The notes under the pieces were generated by a model. The model ran no database searches and was not told where the DNA came from. It saw nothing but the letters and a program-made list of their open reading frames with translations. Below, one piece after another: positions 1 to 10,543 of a stretch of DNA of 64,000 bases. Position 1 is the first letter of the stretch. The number at the start of each line of letters is the position of its first letter. Origin of the DNA: Gracilaria gracilis (taxonomy: Eukaryota; Rhodophyta; Florideophyceae; Gracilariales; Gracilariaceae); NCBI GenBank assembly GCA_030374805.1, contig JARGSG010000017.1, positions 620,001 through 684,000 on the forward strand. The letters are read 5' to 3'. A program made the position numbers and the translations under genes.

Positions 1-171
1 CTCCTAGTGGCCGTTGCCACTGGTTTTGCACATTGACCGCCTTTTGTTGTTCCATTTAACCTCTTCTCACTCTCACCGTCCCCACGGGACTACGTCACCA
101 CTTCGCCATCATCTCACCCTCCATCGTATCAGGAAATGGCTACCTGGAAGTTCAAATTTGCCTCCGGGCAC

Positions 172-944
172 TGTAGTGCAATGCCCCAATGGAGAAAGAA
201 TCACGAAGACGTTCGAGATCTTCCTCAGGCGAGGCAGCACAGTAGCAAAGCCCTTCCAGGGATGACACGACGGAGTCGGTTTGTAAGGCCGAGGCCACCC
301 TTCACGCCAGGTGTAGGAAGGTAAATTAGAAGCTGGAATCCGTGTAAACGGTGCGTGCGTATCCTCAGATGAGGCGGTGTTCCACAGGGGTGGCAAGTGT
401 AGACAGGTGTCCACACGAGCCGCGCGTCGCGGAGAACAACGCGAAAAAGGGGAAAAGAGAAAGGGTAAGTCACGAGAGTGACAGAGAGAGACGGCAAAGC
501 CGGGAAAAAGCCTTATAAAATGCGAGCATGACAAATAGCGGTGTAATACTCCCACAATTGGGTTCTTTTGGTTGACGCAGGGTGAATGGACGGTCCGTAT
601 GCTACGGGATATCCCTCCGAGGAGGAGTTGAATACTGCCGAATGCAAAGAGTCTAGAGCCAACCCTGGCTGGGGATATTTACTTGGTGGCGGGGCCCAGT
701 TGCCCCGACACTATATAGTGTGTAGCTAACCTCCCGTACTGTACGGCAAATACAATAATAATCTAGAATACTCCCATAAAGGGTGCAGAATTACCAGCAA
801 TGCTGTGTTAACCTCCTGGACTCTGCCGTGTCCTACGTGTACCATCCACCAACGTGGCCATCGTATGTAGTCATAAGTAACCCAGGCGACATGTCGGAAA
901 ATAACTAAGTGGCTGGAATCCCTGAAGGAAAGCGTTGCACTTCA
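172..944 (+). mobile_element. Solo LTR, copy 1
   Basis: This copy begins TGTAGTGCAATG and ends CTTCA, and is flanked by perfect 5-bp direct repeats GGCAC (167-171 and 945-949). It aligns over its length with 2707-3506 in the same orientation. Shared landmarks are ACGAAGACGTTCGAGATCTT near the start, a CACTATATAGT TATA-like block (about 709-719) and AGTCTAGAGCCAACCCT. TG...CA ends with an exact target duplication are the signature of an LTR left after recombination between the two LTRs of a retroelement. No internal region remains. The conserved TATA-like block may be the old LTR promoter. Orientation is arbitrary because no coding region is attached. Confidence 0.75.
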
Positions 945-1219
945 GGCACGACGAGAACAGTGAGTTGTCCGCTGCGTTGCGGATACAGGTGGTTGGTTTG
1001 GTGATGTCTGAAATGAATTACAAACTACAGCCAGGCGGAAGCCTCTCTGGCAAATTGTGCAACGTTCCCCGCGATTACGCCAGTACACATTTCTAATACA
1101 TGAAAAAATACTTTTGGCCAATGGACGAAACGAGGCCCGGCACCGAGCAGTTCAGACCGGAGCAGGGGGAGGAAGAATTTGAATTACGCCTTCGCTAACC
1201 AAAGGCAGGGTTCAATCTA

Positions 1220-2320
1220 GTGTTCACGTCGGTAGTTTCAACGTCTGAGTTCTTCAGGAAAGGAAGGCCTCCAGATGAAACTGGAAAACTTGGCATATTT
1301 CCTTTGCTCAAGGTATTATGTGCATGGAGACAATTAGCGTACGGGACCCCGGCCGACCTTTGCGAAGATTTGTTCAATATTTCCGAAACAACGTCCTCGA
1401 ACTGCCCCAACGAATTTTGAAAATGCGTGGTTGCTGGGTGGGAAGGGGAATATTTACGGGAGTCTACAGCGGAAGATCTTAAACGCATTGAGCGCAAGTT
1501 TGCATCGATTGAGTTTCCAGGCTGCGTCGGCTGCTTGGACTGCGCTTGTTGGACTTGGAAGAACTCTCGGAAGGCCCTCCAGGGCCTGATGATGGGCAAA
1601 GACGGGGTTCCAACATTGCGCAGGGAAGCTATACGGGACTTAGACCTCTGGTTGTGGTCTTTGCACTTTGGTTTGTCCGGAATTTTTAATGATCTTAATA
1701 TACTGGAGGTTAGTGCGCATTTCTCAAATGCCTTGAGTAGACAATTCCTGCCCGTGTGCCATTCTCATACAATTGAAGTGAGGGTTTTCAGTTGCTTCCG
1801 TTATTTGACGAACGGTATATACCCAGATTGGAAGGTTTTTATGAAAATAATTTCGGAGGGGGACACTGTGAAGGAAAAAGTATTTAGGATTCTACAAGAA
1901 GGAGCGCGGAAGTCTGTAGAGCGCGTACTTAACTTATTGTTTCGGGGATTCAGGTATCTATTCTACGCTTCTGAGCTTTGGACAGTGGACAAAACGCAAG
2001 TAATTACGAAGGCGTGTGTGATTCTCCATAACATGACGGTGGAGGTGAGGCTAGAACTGTACAGTAGCGACGAGTTTAGTGGTAGAAACGCAATGTTTAC
2101 TGAAGAAGACGACGAGACCGATATAGTATTGGAGCCAATCCGAGATGAATCGGTCCAAGGTTTTCTGAAATGTCATGCAAAAATTGCGGATGACATGAAA
2201 GTAGAACAGCTACACAGGAAGCTGAAGGGAGCCTTGGTGCGACATATATATGAAAGATGCATGAAAATCAGACTTGAGCGGGACAATCTTCGGCTCATAC
2301 TATTATTATCTCTGAAGTAG
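1220..2320 (+). pseudogene. PIF/Harbinger-type transposase (plant-transposon family), broken
   Basis: The sequence resembles the plant-transposon/DDE_4 class transposases of PIF/Harbinger elements, which catalyse cut-and-paste transposition. The first part (1220-1417) has the family signature of a hydrophobic stretch, LAYGTPAD, then an SET-like segment. An in-frame TGA (1418-1420) separates it from the catalytic part (from 1427). There the acidic triad is visible: GCLDC (Asp, about 1538), FGLSGIFNDLN (Asp, about 1691) and QEGARKSVER (Glu, about 1898). ACVILHNM near 2010-2035 is the family's usual C-terminal motif. Apart from the single stop the frame is open to 2320. The stop, and the solo LTR between this gene and its likely partner at 3.5-4.4 kb, indicate a dead copy. 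I saw no convincing terminal inverted repeats. Confidence 0.75.
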
Positions 2321-2706
2321 ACACAACACCGTTTCGAAGGCAATCGGAGCAAAGCTGCAGATTTTTAGTTTGTTTTCACATGACCAATGTCTGCCGCCCC
2401 TCCTCCTTGAAAAAAGTCTTTCTCTTTTAGAGTACCTGGCGCAGATGATATCACATCGGATCTTTCAATAAAAGACCGTTCATAGCATATGTGGCACTAA
2501 CAGAAGGAGAATATGTTGGTGGCGATGGTTGAATGACAGACGAGACAGATCTATTCCAAAAAATACTACGCTCCAGTCGGCGCAACGCCTCTGTTTGTGT
2601 CGATTCTAAAAAAAAGATTAGGCATCGCTGGGTCCGCTCCAGGAATGGAAAACAACTTGAACATGGACTGTTTCTGTTCTATTTCCAGATATTGCTCGGA
2701 CAGTTT
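2321..2706. other. Non-coding spacer
   Basis: About 390 bases between the transposase remnant and solo LTR copy 2. An AATAAAAG run at about 2467 could be a polyadenylation signal for the transposase. I see no gene, repeat or RNA here. Confidence 0.4.
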
Positions 2707-3506
2707 TGTAGCGCAACGCTATAGGCGGAAGAAAACCACGAAGACGTCCGGGATCTCCCTTCCTAGAAGAGCAGCTAGCTGACAGAGCCTCTCTGGCAAG
2801 GCACGACGAAGCCGGGTGTAAGCCGAGGCCAAGCCGTCATGACGGAGCCTAGAGGGTTGAGCAGAGAATCGGCCGACCACCAAGTGTGTGCGTTAATGTA
2901 TCCTCGCAGGAAACACAAGGGCACAGGAGTGGGAAAAGAGAAAGGGGAATCCGCCAGAGACTGGAATGGAGAGACTGAGGAGGAAAAGAGTAGCAAAAGA
3001 TACGGTAGACACCGGGGCTAACCCTGTACAGGGGCGAACGCGACAAACAGCGGTAAAACATTGGCACAGTTGGGTTTCTTTAGAGGACGCAGGGAGAATA
3101 GACAACCCGTAAGCTACGGAGCTCCTCTACTGGAAGGAGTCGATGACCACCGAAGGCGAAGAAGTCTAGAGCCAACCCTGAGTGGGGAGGCTTACCGAGT
3201 GGCGATGACCAAGTGCCGAGCCACTATATAGTACAGTGACCCCCTAAAACTAGGCAAAAACTATCTAATATATATATAAATTAACAGCAATGCTGTGCCA
3301 ACTATCCCTTGGAACCGTGTCACACGTGTACCACTCATACCTATATTGAGGCTCCAGAGCAAGCGCGGGTGCACACAGGGCACAACGTGTACTGTGCACA
3401 CCGCATTGTGGCAGACAACCCGCTTGTAGAGGTGGTAGGCATCGCTGCCCAAAAAGGGGAAAACGACTAAGTGGGTGAAGTATCCACTGCGGGGCGTTGT
3501 ACGACA
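2707..3506 (+). mobile_element. Solo LTR, copy 2
   Basis: This is the same family and orientation as the repeat at 172-944, beginning TGTAGCGCAACG and ending TACGACA. It is flanked by perfect 5-bp direct repeats AGTTT (2702-2706 and 3507-3511), different from the GGCAC of copy 1. It is therefore an independent insertion, and the two copies are not the paired LTRs of one element around the Harbinger gene. It inserted between the transposase (plus strand) and the NAM-like gene (minus strand). The TATA-like CACTATATAGT block is conserved near 3221-3231. Confidence 0.8.
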
Positions 3507-3511
3507 AGTTT

Positions 3512-4430
3512 GTTTCTTTTGTGTGCAGCATCTGCCAATTTATCAATACCATCTGCTCCACGGTGCAGTGCCGCAACCTACTTGGTATTTTCTAGAGCAC
3601 GTTTGTTATCAATAGGTCGCTGCTTTTCCCGAGAAGAAGATCCACCCCTCTCTGTTGGTAGTGGCGCAATATCCGGTTCCAAGTTCGAATAGTTCTCAGT
3701 AGGTACTACAAATTTCTTTTTAAAGAAGTATGCGTAGTAGACGCCACATCATTCGAAGATGATGCTTGTTGCATAACTTTTGAAGTCTGTCTGGATCCAA
3801 TAAACATATCCCAACCGTGAGTGACTCGCAAGAACGCCATGGCTTGACGATATGGAAAGGATCTGCGAGCAGAAAGTGTTTGGTCGTTGAAGTAAGTATA
3901 CATATTACCTACGGTTGCTTCTCTGTTGTACACTGCCAATGCAGTTCGTTTGATTTCGCCCTCCGAAGAGCAGCCGGTTGGTCGTCTGTGTTCTCGGAAA
4001 TGGAATTTCGCATTCAAAAATGCTAGTTTTGGTGACCGATTATCTGGTGACTTTTTCCAATTTTTTCCCGATATTTGGGTTTCATATGAAGAAATACGTA
4101 TTTGGTGTGCTAGTTTGACATTTAGAATTTGTAGATCTGGAAATTCGCCAGTTTTAGAATTTCAAATATGCTAGTTATGGAACTGGGGAACTTCCAGAAC
4201 TACAAATTTTGAATGTCAAACTAGCACACCAAATACGTATTTCCCCATATCCAACCCAAATACCGGAAAAAATTGAAAAAAGTCACCAGATAATCGGTCA
4301 CCAAAACTAGCATTTTTGAATGTGAAGTTCCATTTCCGAGAACACAGACGGTTTCTTGGCCCTGAATGCGAAGATAAGTCTCTTATACTTCAAGCAACAA
4401 GCCCTTGCTTTCGTTTATTTCTGAATAATT
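3512..4430 (-). pseudogene. NAM-like Harbinger partner protein, interrupted by a MITE
   Basis: Minus-strand coding remnants on both sides of the MITE join into one frame when the MITE and one GT target copy are removed (AFRAKKPTGCSSEG across the junction). The order of short motifs (KKPTGCSS, ALAVYNREA, FPYRQAMAFLRVTHGW, then ENTK...ALHRGADG and a charged helical end) resembles the NAM-associated/SANT-like second protein that accompanies Harbinger transposases. That protein helps nuclear import and DNA binding. It faces the transposase at 1220-2320, as expected for a two-gene Harbinger element. Several stops and frame changes are present. The family call is inference from motif order; the MITE interruption is direct observation. 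Confidence 0.45.
3983..4350. mobile_element. Foldback MITE with CGTCTGTGTTCTCGG ends
   Basis: A nearly fully palindromic 368-bp element. The arms 3983-about 4150 and about 4185-4350 are inverted copies, with CGTCTGTGTTCTCGG at one end and CCGAGAACACAGACG at the other. It is flanked by GT on both sides (3981-3982, 4351-4352), and removing it with one GT restores a reading frame in the surrounding NAM-like gene. Its ends, including ATGCTAGTTTTGGTG inside the arm, match the termini of the large elements at 16404-31507 and 42744-51116. It is probably mobilised by the same transposase. It has no coding capacity. Confidence 0.85.
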
Positions 4431-4439
4431 CCATACCCG

Positions 4440-4800
4440 GTTTATTCGAAGAAGGTGACTCTTGGGAACCGCACGGCCCGCCAGCGCCCAGCCCACCCCC
4501 TCCACTTCCCAAATCCCCTCCATGCGCTCCCGGCACGACCTTCATTCTCCCCTCCTATCCTTTCCCTTTTGCCTACCCTTCCTCTCCCTTCTTTTCTTCC
4601 TCCCAACCCACCCCCTCTCGCGAACAACAGCCTCCAAGAATTGGCACGTACAAGCTGAAGTACGACAACAGGGGATATAATCACGCTAGAAGGCATTGTC
4701 GCTGCGCCGAACTTCAAGAAGGATAAGGTTGTTTTGGAATGCGTAGCGTCTGCTCGTGAAACGAACGCCGATTTTCTGGTAAGGGGAGTTACGTGAATGG
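4440..4800. other. Pyrimidine-rich tract and short ORF debris
   Basis: Positions about 4490-4620 on the plus strand are almost entirely C and T in long runs. Short open frames continue to about 4790 with no recognisable product. I see no promoter or gene that I can support. Confidence 0.3.
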
Positions 4801-5122
4801 GAGAAAACTCTGTACTCCATGTCATGTAGTCAACTCAAGTGGATTTCGATAGTTTGGAGGCATCAGATTCTGACTGGACACTTCCATACGCACTAGCATG
4901 AATGGCGCACAGCTGTCAACCAATTGCCGGCGTAGCACAATGAGAAGTAAGGCAAATGCACTGCGCGGACATTCTTCCGCTTGCCATTGATGAGCGGCGT
5001 GAACTTGTAGTGCAGCTGCGGGGCCAGGAAAGAGAGACGGGGTCGAATTGGGATAGCTCTGGGAAAGAAGGGGCCATATATCTTTACGATTTTTAAGAGT
5101 TGCTACATTTAACAACTACCAG

Positions 5123-5641
5123 CTAAGGATAGATGCGGCACGATTTCCCGCTCCTCTGGCAGTAGAGACACGTCAGCTCGACAGTTTGGCCATCGAGAGT
5201 CGAAGAAAGCGACTCCGTAAAGAACGACTCGGGACGTGAACGTTTACGACCATTGCGAGAAGATCCATTCGAAGATTCACAGATGCGGCTTATAACGTTG
5301 ATGCGGTGCAAAGCCGTTCTATGATTGCTCTTGAGTTCATTGTTCTGTTTAATTGACTCTTTCATGACATGTACCAAATCGGTTTCCAGGGCCAAAACTT
5401 TTTCCTGCGTCTTGGCAAGATTAGTCTTCAGCGAGACAACTTCTTGGATCAGATCTGATATCTTCTTATCACATCTTGATTGCAACTTGGCCAAATCCTC
5501 TTCCAGATCTGCAATCTTCACCGGTTTCTCGACTCTGTACAGCATCTCATTAATGTTCTGCTGTGTGCGAGGCGTTAAAGCGTTGAAGCGATGCGCCAAC
5601 GCTTGTGAAGAGTCGTTTGCAGGGGGAGGCGTCGTGGACAT
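5123..5641 (-). CDS. Small coiled-coil protein, unknown function
   Basis: An uninterrupted minus-strand frame of about 172 codons from the ATG at 5641 (MSTTPPPAND). An upstream in-frame extension to 5725 is also open. Residues about 40-115 are a heptad-rich coiled coil (IADLEEDLAKLQ through ALETDLVHVMK). A basic patch GRKRSRPES follows, with a short cysteine pair segment LYCQRSGKSC near the end. A coiled coil plus basic tail suggests an oligomerising DNA- or RNA-associated protein, but there is no recognised domain. It could be a host gene or an accessory protein of a mobile element. A 15-bp hairpin lies about 135 bp upstream. Confidence 0.5.
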   Translation of the reverse strand: MSTTPPPANDSSQALAHRFNALTPRTQQNINEMLYRVEKPVKIADLEEDLAKLQSRCDKKISDLIQEVVSLKTNLAKTQEKVLALETDLVHVMKESIKQNNELKSNHRTALHRINVISRICESSNGSSRNGRKRSRPESFFTESLSSTLDGQTVELTCLYCQRSGKSCRIYP

Positions 5642-5777
5642 CTCGGAATTGATCGATATAGAAATGAGTTGCGGAGAGTTGTAGAGTTGTCGACCAGTTC
5701 GCATAGTTGAGTGCTCCGTTTGCACCTAACCCGTGCATGGTACCCTTTTATAATCTCATCAAGCAAAGACGCAAGCA

Positions 5778-5816
5778 CACAAACCGCCGACGCCGACGCC
5801 GCGTCGGCGGTTTGTG
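5778..5816. repeat. 15-bp stem inverted repeat
   Basis: CACAAACCGCCGACG (5778-5792) is exactly complementary to CGTCGGCGGTTTGTG (5802-5816) around a 9-base loop. It is GC-rich in a moderate-GC area and lies in the presumed 5' region of the coiled-coil ORF. It may be a regulatory stem-loop or a protein-binding palindrome. Confidence 0.7.
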
Positions 5817-7044
5817 AAGCCGCATGTCGCTCTTCTCGGCGCTCAACGCAGGGCCACGTAACTGTCATTAACGCCGACATTGCTTGTACTTTGGTCAAAG
5901 ATGCAGCGTCCAAGCGGTCCAACGGAGTGGCGGGAACTGTTCTCCATCTGCGTTGCGTGACCGCGCTCTGGGCAGCAATGGATGTCACGTCACCACGATG
6001 GTAGTGCGGTCAGGTTACCACAAGCACGCTCACTCTGTGGCACAGAGTCTGTGCTCGTAGAGCATGGCGTAGAGCGAAGACGCGTCAGTGTTCAGGCTGT
6101 ATGATCACTCCGAAATAGTTTTGAACGCGAGTCAGTACTATTGTAGCCCACGTTTTATATGTTCCGTGTACGATGCCGGCGGTGATATTTTGCCAGAGTG
6201 AAATGCGCACACGCTACACGGGTTTTCCGTAAACTGCGTGAACAGCTTTAGTACTTGCGCTTGAAATAACTGTTTCTTTTTTTCTCTCTTGGACTGCGGA
6301 TTATCTGAGGCTACGATAAGCGCAGGACAGGCAGAACCAGTTTCGGGCGCTGAACATCCTTTTCTGGCGCCCTTGCTTGCTGTTGACGCCGAGATTTACA
6401 TATATGCCTCTGGCATTGATGGATATAGTTGGATTGGGAACTTGCGCATAGTATTCTTACGTGTGCTCTGCTTCATGTTGGCGCCACACAGGTTGGTACT
6501 GGTTTGTGGTTTGGTGCCAAAACAAAGACGGTTGTGGCTACTTTTTGGTTCGGTGTTAGATTGGAACGAAGCAAAACTTGGTCCAAATGTATCGTTTTTG
6601 GACAGAGATTTGCTTCGTTTCAATCCAAGTTCCCTTTCAATTTGTACTGAGGTGGATTGGATTGCATTGGTGCGATCACAATTTGCGGTTCATTTCCAAA
6701 AAATGAATTGTAACTCAAAATTAGACCCCCGGTGGCCAGGCTCTTAGGCGGCGAGTACGAAATACTTTTCATGGTAAGAAAATTTTGAGTTCTATCCGTG
6801 ACAAAGATTGGCCATTATTTGTGCCAGACTACTCCCTCGTTGATGTCGTATCCGTCGGCTTTCTACCTCAGGTTACCGCGATAGACATTACTTCCACAGA
6901 TATTATGCTACCACATAAAGATTTTCGAAAGCTCCCAAGCATTTCACATATTTTTACGTAATTGTACTGTCATAAACTCCAGGAAGATCCGTGCCGCGCA
7001 GCGAGTGGGGCGCGTGTCAAAATTTGTCGCTGCTCCATGGCACG
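5817..7044. other. Region without a supported gene; imperfect hairpin at 6561-6623
   Basis: An open plus-strand frame of 152 codons (6289-6747) has no recognisable domain and contains an imperfect inverted repeat with 27-nt arms (6561-6587 against 6597-6623). Such overlap suggests repeat-derived rather than genuine coding DNA. The rest holds no gene that I can defend. It is the left flank of the copia element starting at 7045. Confidence 0.35.
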
Positions 7045-7273
7045 TGTGGCGCAAGGTGCGCAGTTGAGATGTAGAATAAGTGAAACTTGAGGTTGATGAC
7101 TTAGTGTGTGTCCTCGTCAAAAGAGAGTTGTCTCTCTGTCTCTACCTTTTACACTACTCTAGAACTACTCTGCGGAAGAAAAAGACAGTCTGTGTACTTT
7201 TGCAACTTTTCGTTGTAGTAGTCTTTCAAAAAGTGCTACCCAGACAGTTGAGCTAGCGCCTGATATAGCTATA
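7045..7273 (-). repeat. 3' LTR of the copia element
   Basis: This is the downstream LTR in element orientation. It matches 13312-13538 in order, including GTGGCGCAAGGTGCGCAGTT and ACTACTCTAGAACTACT, with scattered substitutions. On the internal side, the minus strand reads a purine-rich GATAAAGAGCAAA just before the LTR, a plausible polypurine tract. Confidence 0.8.
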
Positions 7274-7728
7274 TTTGCTCTTTATCTTCATCAAATTATA
7301 TTTCAAACCATATGTCATTCAATGCACCAATATCTCATCACCCACTGCTTCTTCGGATGCTTAACTTTGTTGCAAGCTAAAATGTTTTCGAAAACTTTAT
7401 TCTTAGTCAGTTTAGTGAATTTGTCTGCCGAATTATTAGCAGAGCGAAGAAAAAAGCGTCCGAAATTTCGTGGCCGTCATAGGATTCTCGAAAAGAGCTT
7501 ATGTCACTGCGAAAACGCTTTTTAGCAGTCTCAGATGACTTTGTTATGATACTAAAAATACTCATTGAATCCGTGAACATCTTGATCCAAATATCCCTTC
7601 CATTTCTACGTGCTAAACCATTCTTCAAGGTAAAACCACTTTCAAATGCCCCTACAAATGCGTATATTTCACCTCCTAGTACTGATCTGACAACACGGCG
7701 ACTCTCGTAACTCTTAAACTAAACGATG

Positions 7729-8025
7729 TTACCATTGTTGTACTTGTTTTCGAGAAAAATGATTACACCCAAGCTGGGATTTGAAATGATCATTATTTGC
7801 AAACCAAGAGTCACTATATATCCTAATTTGTAGTGATTCTAAATCCAGGTTTATGAACTTCATGCAAAGCGGATCAGCGCTCTTGATCTGCTTAACCATT
7901 TTGTTCATTCCTTTCCCATATTTTATGGTAACCTTTTCTGCAGTAGTTTGTGCACATTTTTTCACATAAAAAAAATATATGGGTAGGAATAAACGAGCCA
8001 AGCTAATTATGCTCTCTTGGAACAA
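7729..8025 (-). pseudogene. Copia RNase H segment
   Basis: This is the C-terminal part of the copia polyprotein. The segment IRIYSDSWFANNDHFKSQLG matches the copia RNase H motif in which the first catalytic Asp sits in SDxxFANN. It lies downstream of the reverse transcriptase in element orientation but in a different frame, so the polyprotein is broken between the two. Confidence 0.65.
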
Positions 8026-8068
8026 AACTCGGTGTAGCTTCCTGAGTCATTGTGCGGGAGTATCCTGT

Positions 8069-8882
8069 TCAAAAAGTCCTTCTGATGAATAAAACAACTT
8101 CCGTTTCCAGTTTCCACTCGCGTTCCAGCGAACTTGAAACTATCCATTTCCCTTTCTCGGGATTCAAAACGTTCAAACGTTTTTTCACTAATGTGAAGAA
8201 ATTCTTCGTCCCCAATGATGATTGAATCGTCGACGTAGGATCCAAGTAGTCCAATTAAGGCGTCGTTTTTGCTTTTTTAATACGCGGAAATGTCTCCTTT
8301 CATTGGGTTCATTTGGAAATCGTTGCGGATGTGATCCATGATGGTTACATTCCAGTAATCACTAGCGTCTGGTAAACCATAGAGGGGTTTAATTAAATGA
8401 AGCATAGTTCTTTCGGTTAAATTCATTTACTTAGGAGCTTCCAAGTACACTTCTCTTGCTAGGTTCTGACTGCTTTGTATTTACGCCTTGGTGACGTCAT
8501 GGCTCCATACCTTCCAACAAAAGATCACTGCAATCAATAGGATAGTGCGAACTGTACTATGCCTTACTGTGGCAGCATTTTGTACTAAATAATTCTGATC
8601 CTTATCAAAAAAACCTTTTTCTACCAGTCGAGATTCGAATAGTTCATCAGGGGTACTAGGATTGTTAATTGAATAAACGAATCGGGATCCAATGATATTG
8701 GCGTCGGTTTGTACTTCAGATTTATTATCTTCCTTCCAAGTTCTTCGTTTCACTAGTCCTTCAGTTTCCTTTTTCTTGGCTTCCGAGAATCCAGGAAAGT
8801 CTTTACGGAGATCTTTTGGTTTCAGAGCTTTGGCTATAAATGTGTTGAATTGAGAGAAGCAGTAATTGAGTAAATGCTCCAT
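8069..8882 (-). pseudogene. Copia reverse transcriptase
   Basis: The N-terminal part (8882-8481) carries the usual copia lead-in: a KE..GL..R.TWK-type segment, ANIIGSRFVYSI, then HDVTKA. The catalytic YVDD box reads on the minus strand at 8226-8237, preceded by G-S and followed by SIIIG. The N-terminal and YVDD parts are in different frames with a gap around 8255-8480, so the enzyme is inactivated. It follows integrase, as in Ty1/copia. Confidence 0.75.
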
Positions 8883-9158
8883 GTTATTCGGTACTGATTT
8901 GGGGTTCTCTAATTGGTCATTAGAGTTTTCGTTTACATGTGGCTTGGCTTGATGAAGGTTATGTTGTACTTTGCCATTCTCTTTCCGAACGAAAATCTGC
9001 TTTCCTTAAATACGGGTGAATTTGAAGGGTCCTGTTCAATTTGGGGTAACTTTTTCTCGAAAGATGAGTACCATGTCGCCGGGAGTGTAGTCATGGGGAA
9101 CGGCTTCTGTTAGACGTGATTCGAAGGCAGTTTTCAAACGTAGTTCATTTGAAATGAT

Positions 9159-9890
9159 TTACATTTCTGAACGAGCGGGAGGTAGAGCTTGCATACGCTC
9201 TTTCTGGTCTGGCAATTGATTTTGAATGCCGAGGAAACGGGAGAGAACTCCAAGTATTAGAAGGGATGGGGCAAGGCCTTCAGGGTTCATGTTATCGTTC
9301 ATAGCCTTGACAGCTGTAACAAGAATGAAATCATCATTTACAATATATGCATCGTTTTTAATTTTGTTAAAGATACGACGTAGGGGTGCGTGACAACGTT
9401 CACCGACACCGATGGAGTTATGGATTTCCACCCTTGAAAGGCGAAACTCAGTTACAAATTCTTTCAATTTGTCTTTCTGCTTCGGCGAAATGAAAACAGA
9501 TCCTTGATCACCACGGATCGAGTCCAGGTATCCAATGTAAATCTGAGCCCAACAGTTGAGAAAAGTATTCCAGATATCATCCAGTGATTGTCCTTCGAGG
9601 AATCCAGCGGAACCGAAGTTTGTGTGAATATCAACTACATGTAATACGGCCTTCTTAATAAATTTACATAAGTCTATGGCTAGATCCTGGTTGAAGATTA
9701 TATAATGTCGGAATGAAAGGCTAAAGCACTGTGGTTTTGGAGTAAAACTTTGACACTTCTGACAAGCTTTGCTAATGGGAGTAAGCAGTTCTCTTGTCTC
9801 TTTGTTTGCTTCTTCTGGTTTAGCTCGTTTGAAGAGATTTAAGAGCTTTTCCACTGATGGATGAAAGAAGTGAAGATGCTAACGACTTAA
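9159..9890 (-). pseudogene. Copia integrase
   Basis: This is the integrase region of the polyprotein. The HHCC zinc module is recognisable as HLHFFHPSVEKLL followed by CQKCQS. The catalytic core shows VVDIHTNFGSAGF (Asp), RGDQGSVFIS (Asp) and GVGERCHAPLRRIF (Glu). The typical downstream phrase AVKAMND..NPEGLAPSLL is present. The frame is open from the zinc module to 9159, making this the best preserved domain of the element, and it continues from protease in the same frame. It would insert the cDNA and create the 5-bp target duplication. Confidence 0.8.
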
Positions 9891-10349
9891 TTCATTTTTG
9901 CTGAATAACGTTTGGAATTCATTCATTTCGATATAGATGTGTCCCAATGTACGTGTCAAAGACATTTCCCATCCATTTTTGCAGACCAACAGGTTTTCGA
10001 TATTGCTGACGTTAGCTATGTTCTCGATCAAGGAAGTTAGACCAAGTAGAAAGGGAATATCGCAATCAATAACGCCGACCGTTAGCTTTATGACGCGTCC
10101 TTGCGGTGCGAAGATTCGGATGGGGATTTGAGCAATGCTGTTAAAAAGGTTGTCTCCCAAACGGAACAAAATGTTGCTCTTCTTTTTCTTCATTTCGATA
10201 CCGTACTTGGTGCAATATGCTTTATCTTGCTTATGACCAATTACAGAGCGCTGTGCGCCAATATTGAGACATCCACCATTAAATTCCTCATTAAAAGAGA
10301 ATTCCAACTCGTCCTTTGATACCAAAAAGCACGTGAATTTGCCTTTCAA
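9879..10349 (-). pseudogene. Copia aspartic protease
   Basis: The retropepsin-like region lies between gag and integrase. The active-site segment reads LNIGAQRSVIG where the family has LDTGAxxS/LDIGAQRSVIG, so the catalytic Asp appears replaced by Asn. Further on, FRLGDN, IDCDIPFLLGL and similar phrases match copia protease-integrase spacers. If the Asn is real, this copy could not process its polyprotein. Confidence 0.65.
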
Positions 10350-10543
10350 ATATCTTCGAAATTTATGTCCTGTACCTTTTGGAACACTGAAAAGTTTGCG
10401 TTTCAGTTCCTCTTTGAGAGTTTGGCCAAAGTCCAGAGGTGAGGTAGAGTTGTCGATATCAAATTGCGTGTAGCAAGTCTGGAAAGGTTTGGGATTTTCG
10501 TCAATGATTTCGTGGGAGTCCGAATCTCCTTCGTCATTAGCTT

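Noticed and set aside
109-555. Minus-strand ORF of 148 codons in the first LTR
   Set aside because: It is inside the solo LTR, and its equivalent in the second LTR copy is not open in the same frame.
172-3506. A full LTR retrotransposon with the Harbinger gene as its internal region
   Set aside because: The two repeats have different, individually perfect 5-bp duplications (GGCAC and AGTTT), so they are separate solo LTRs.
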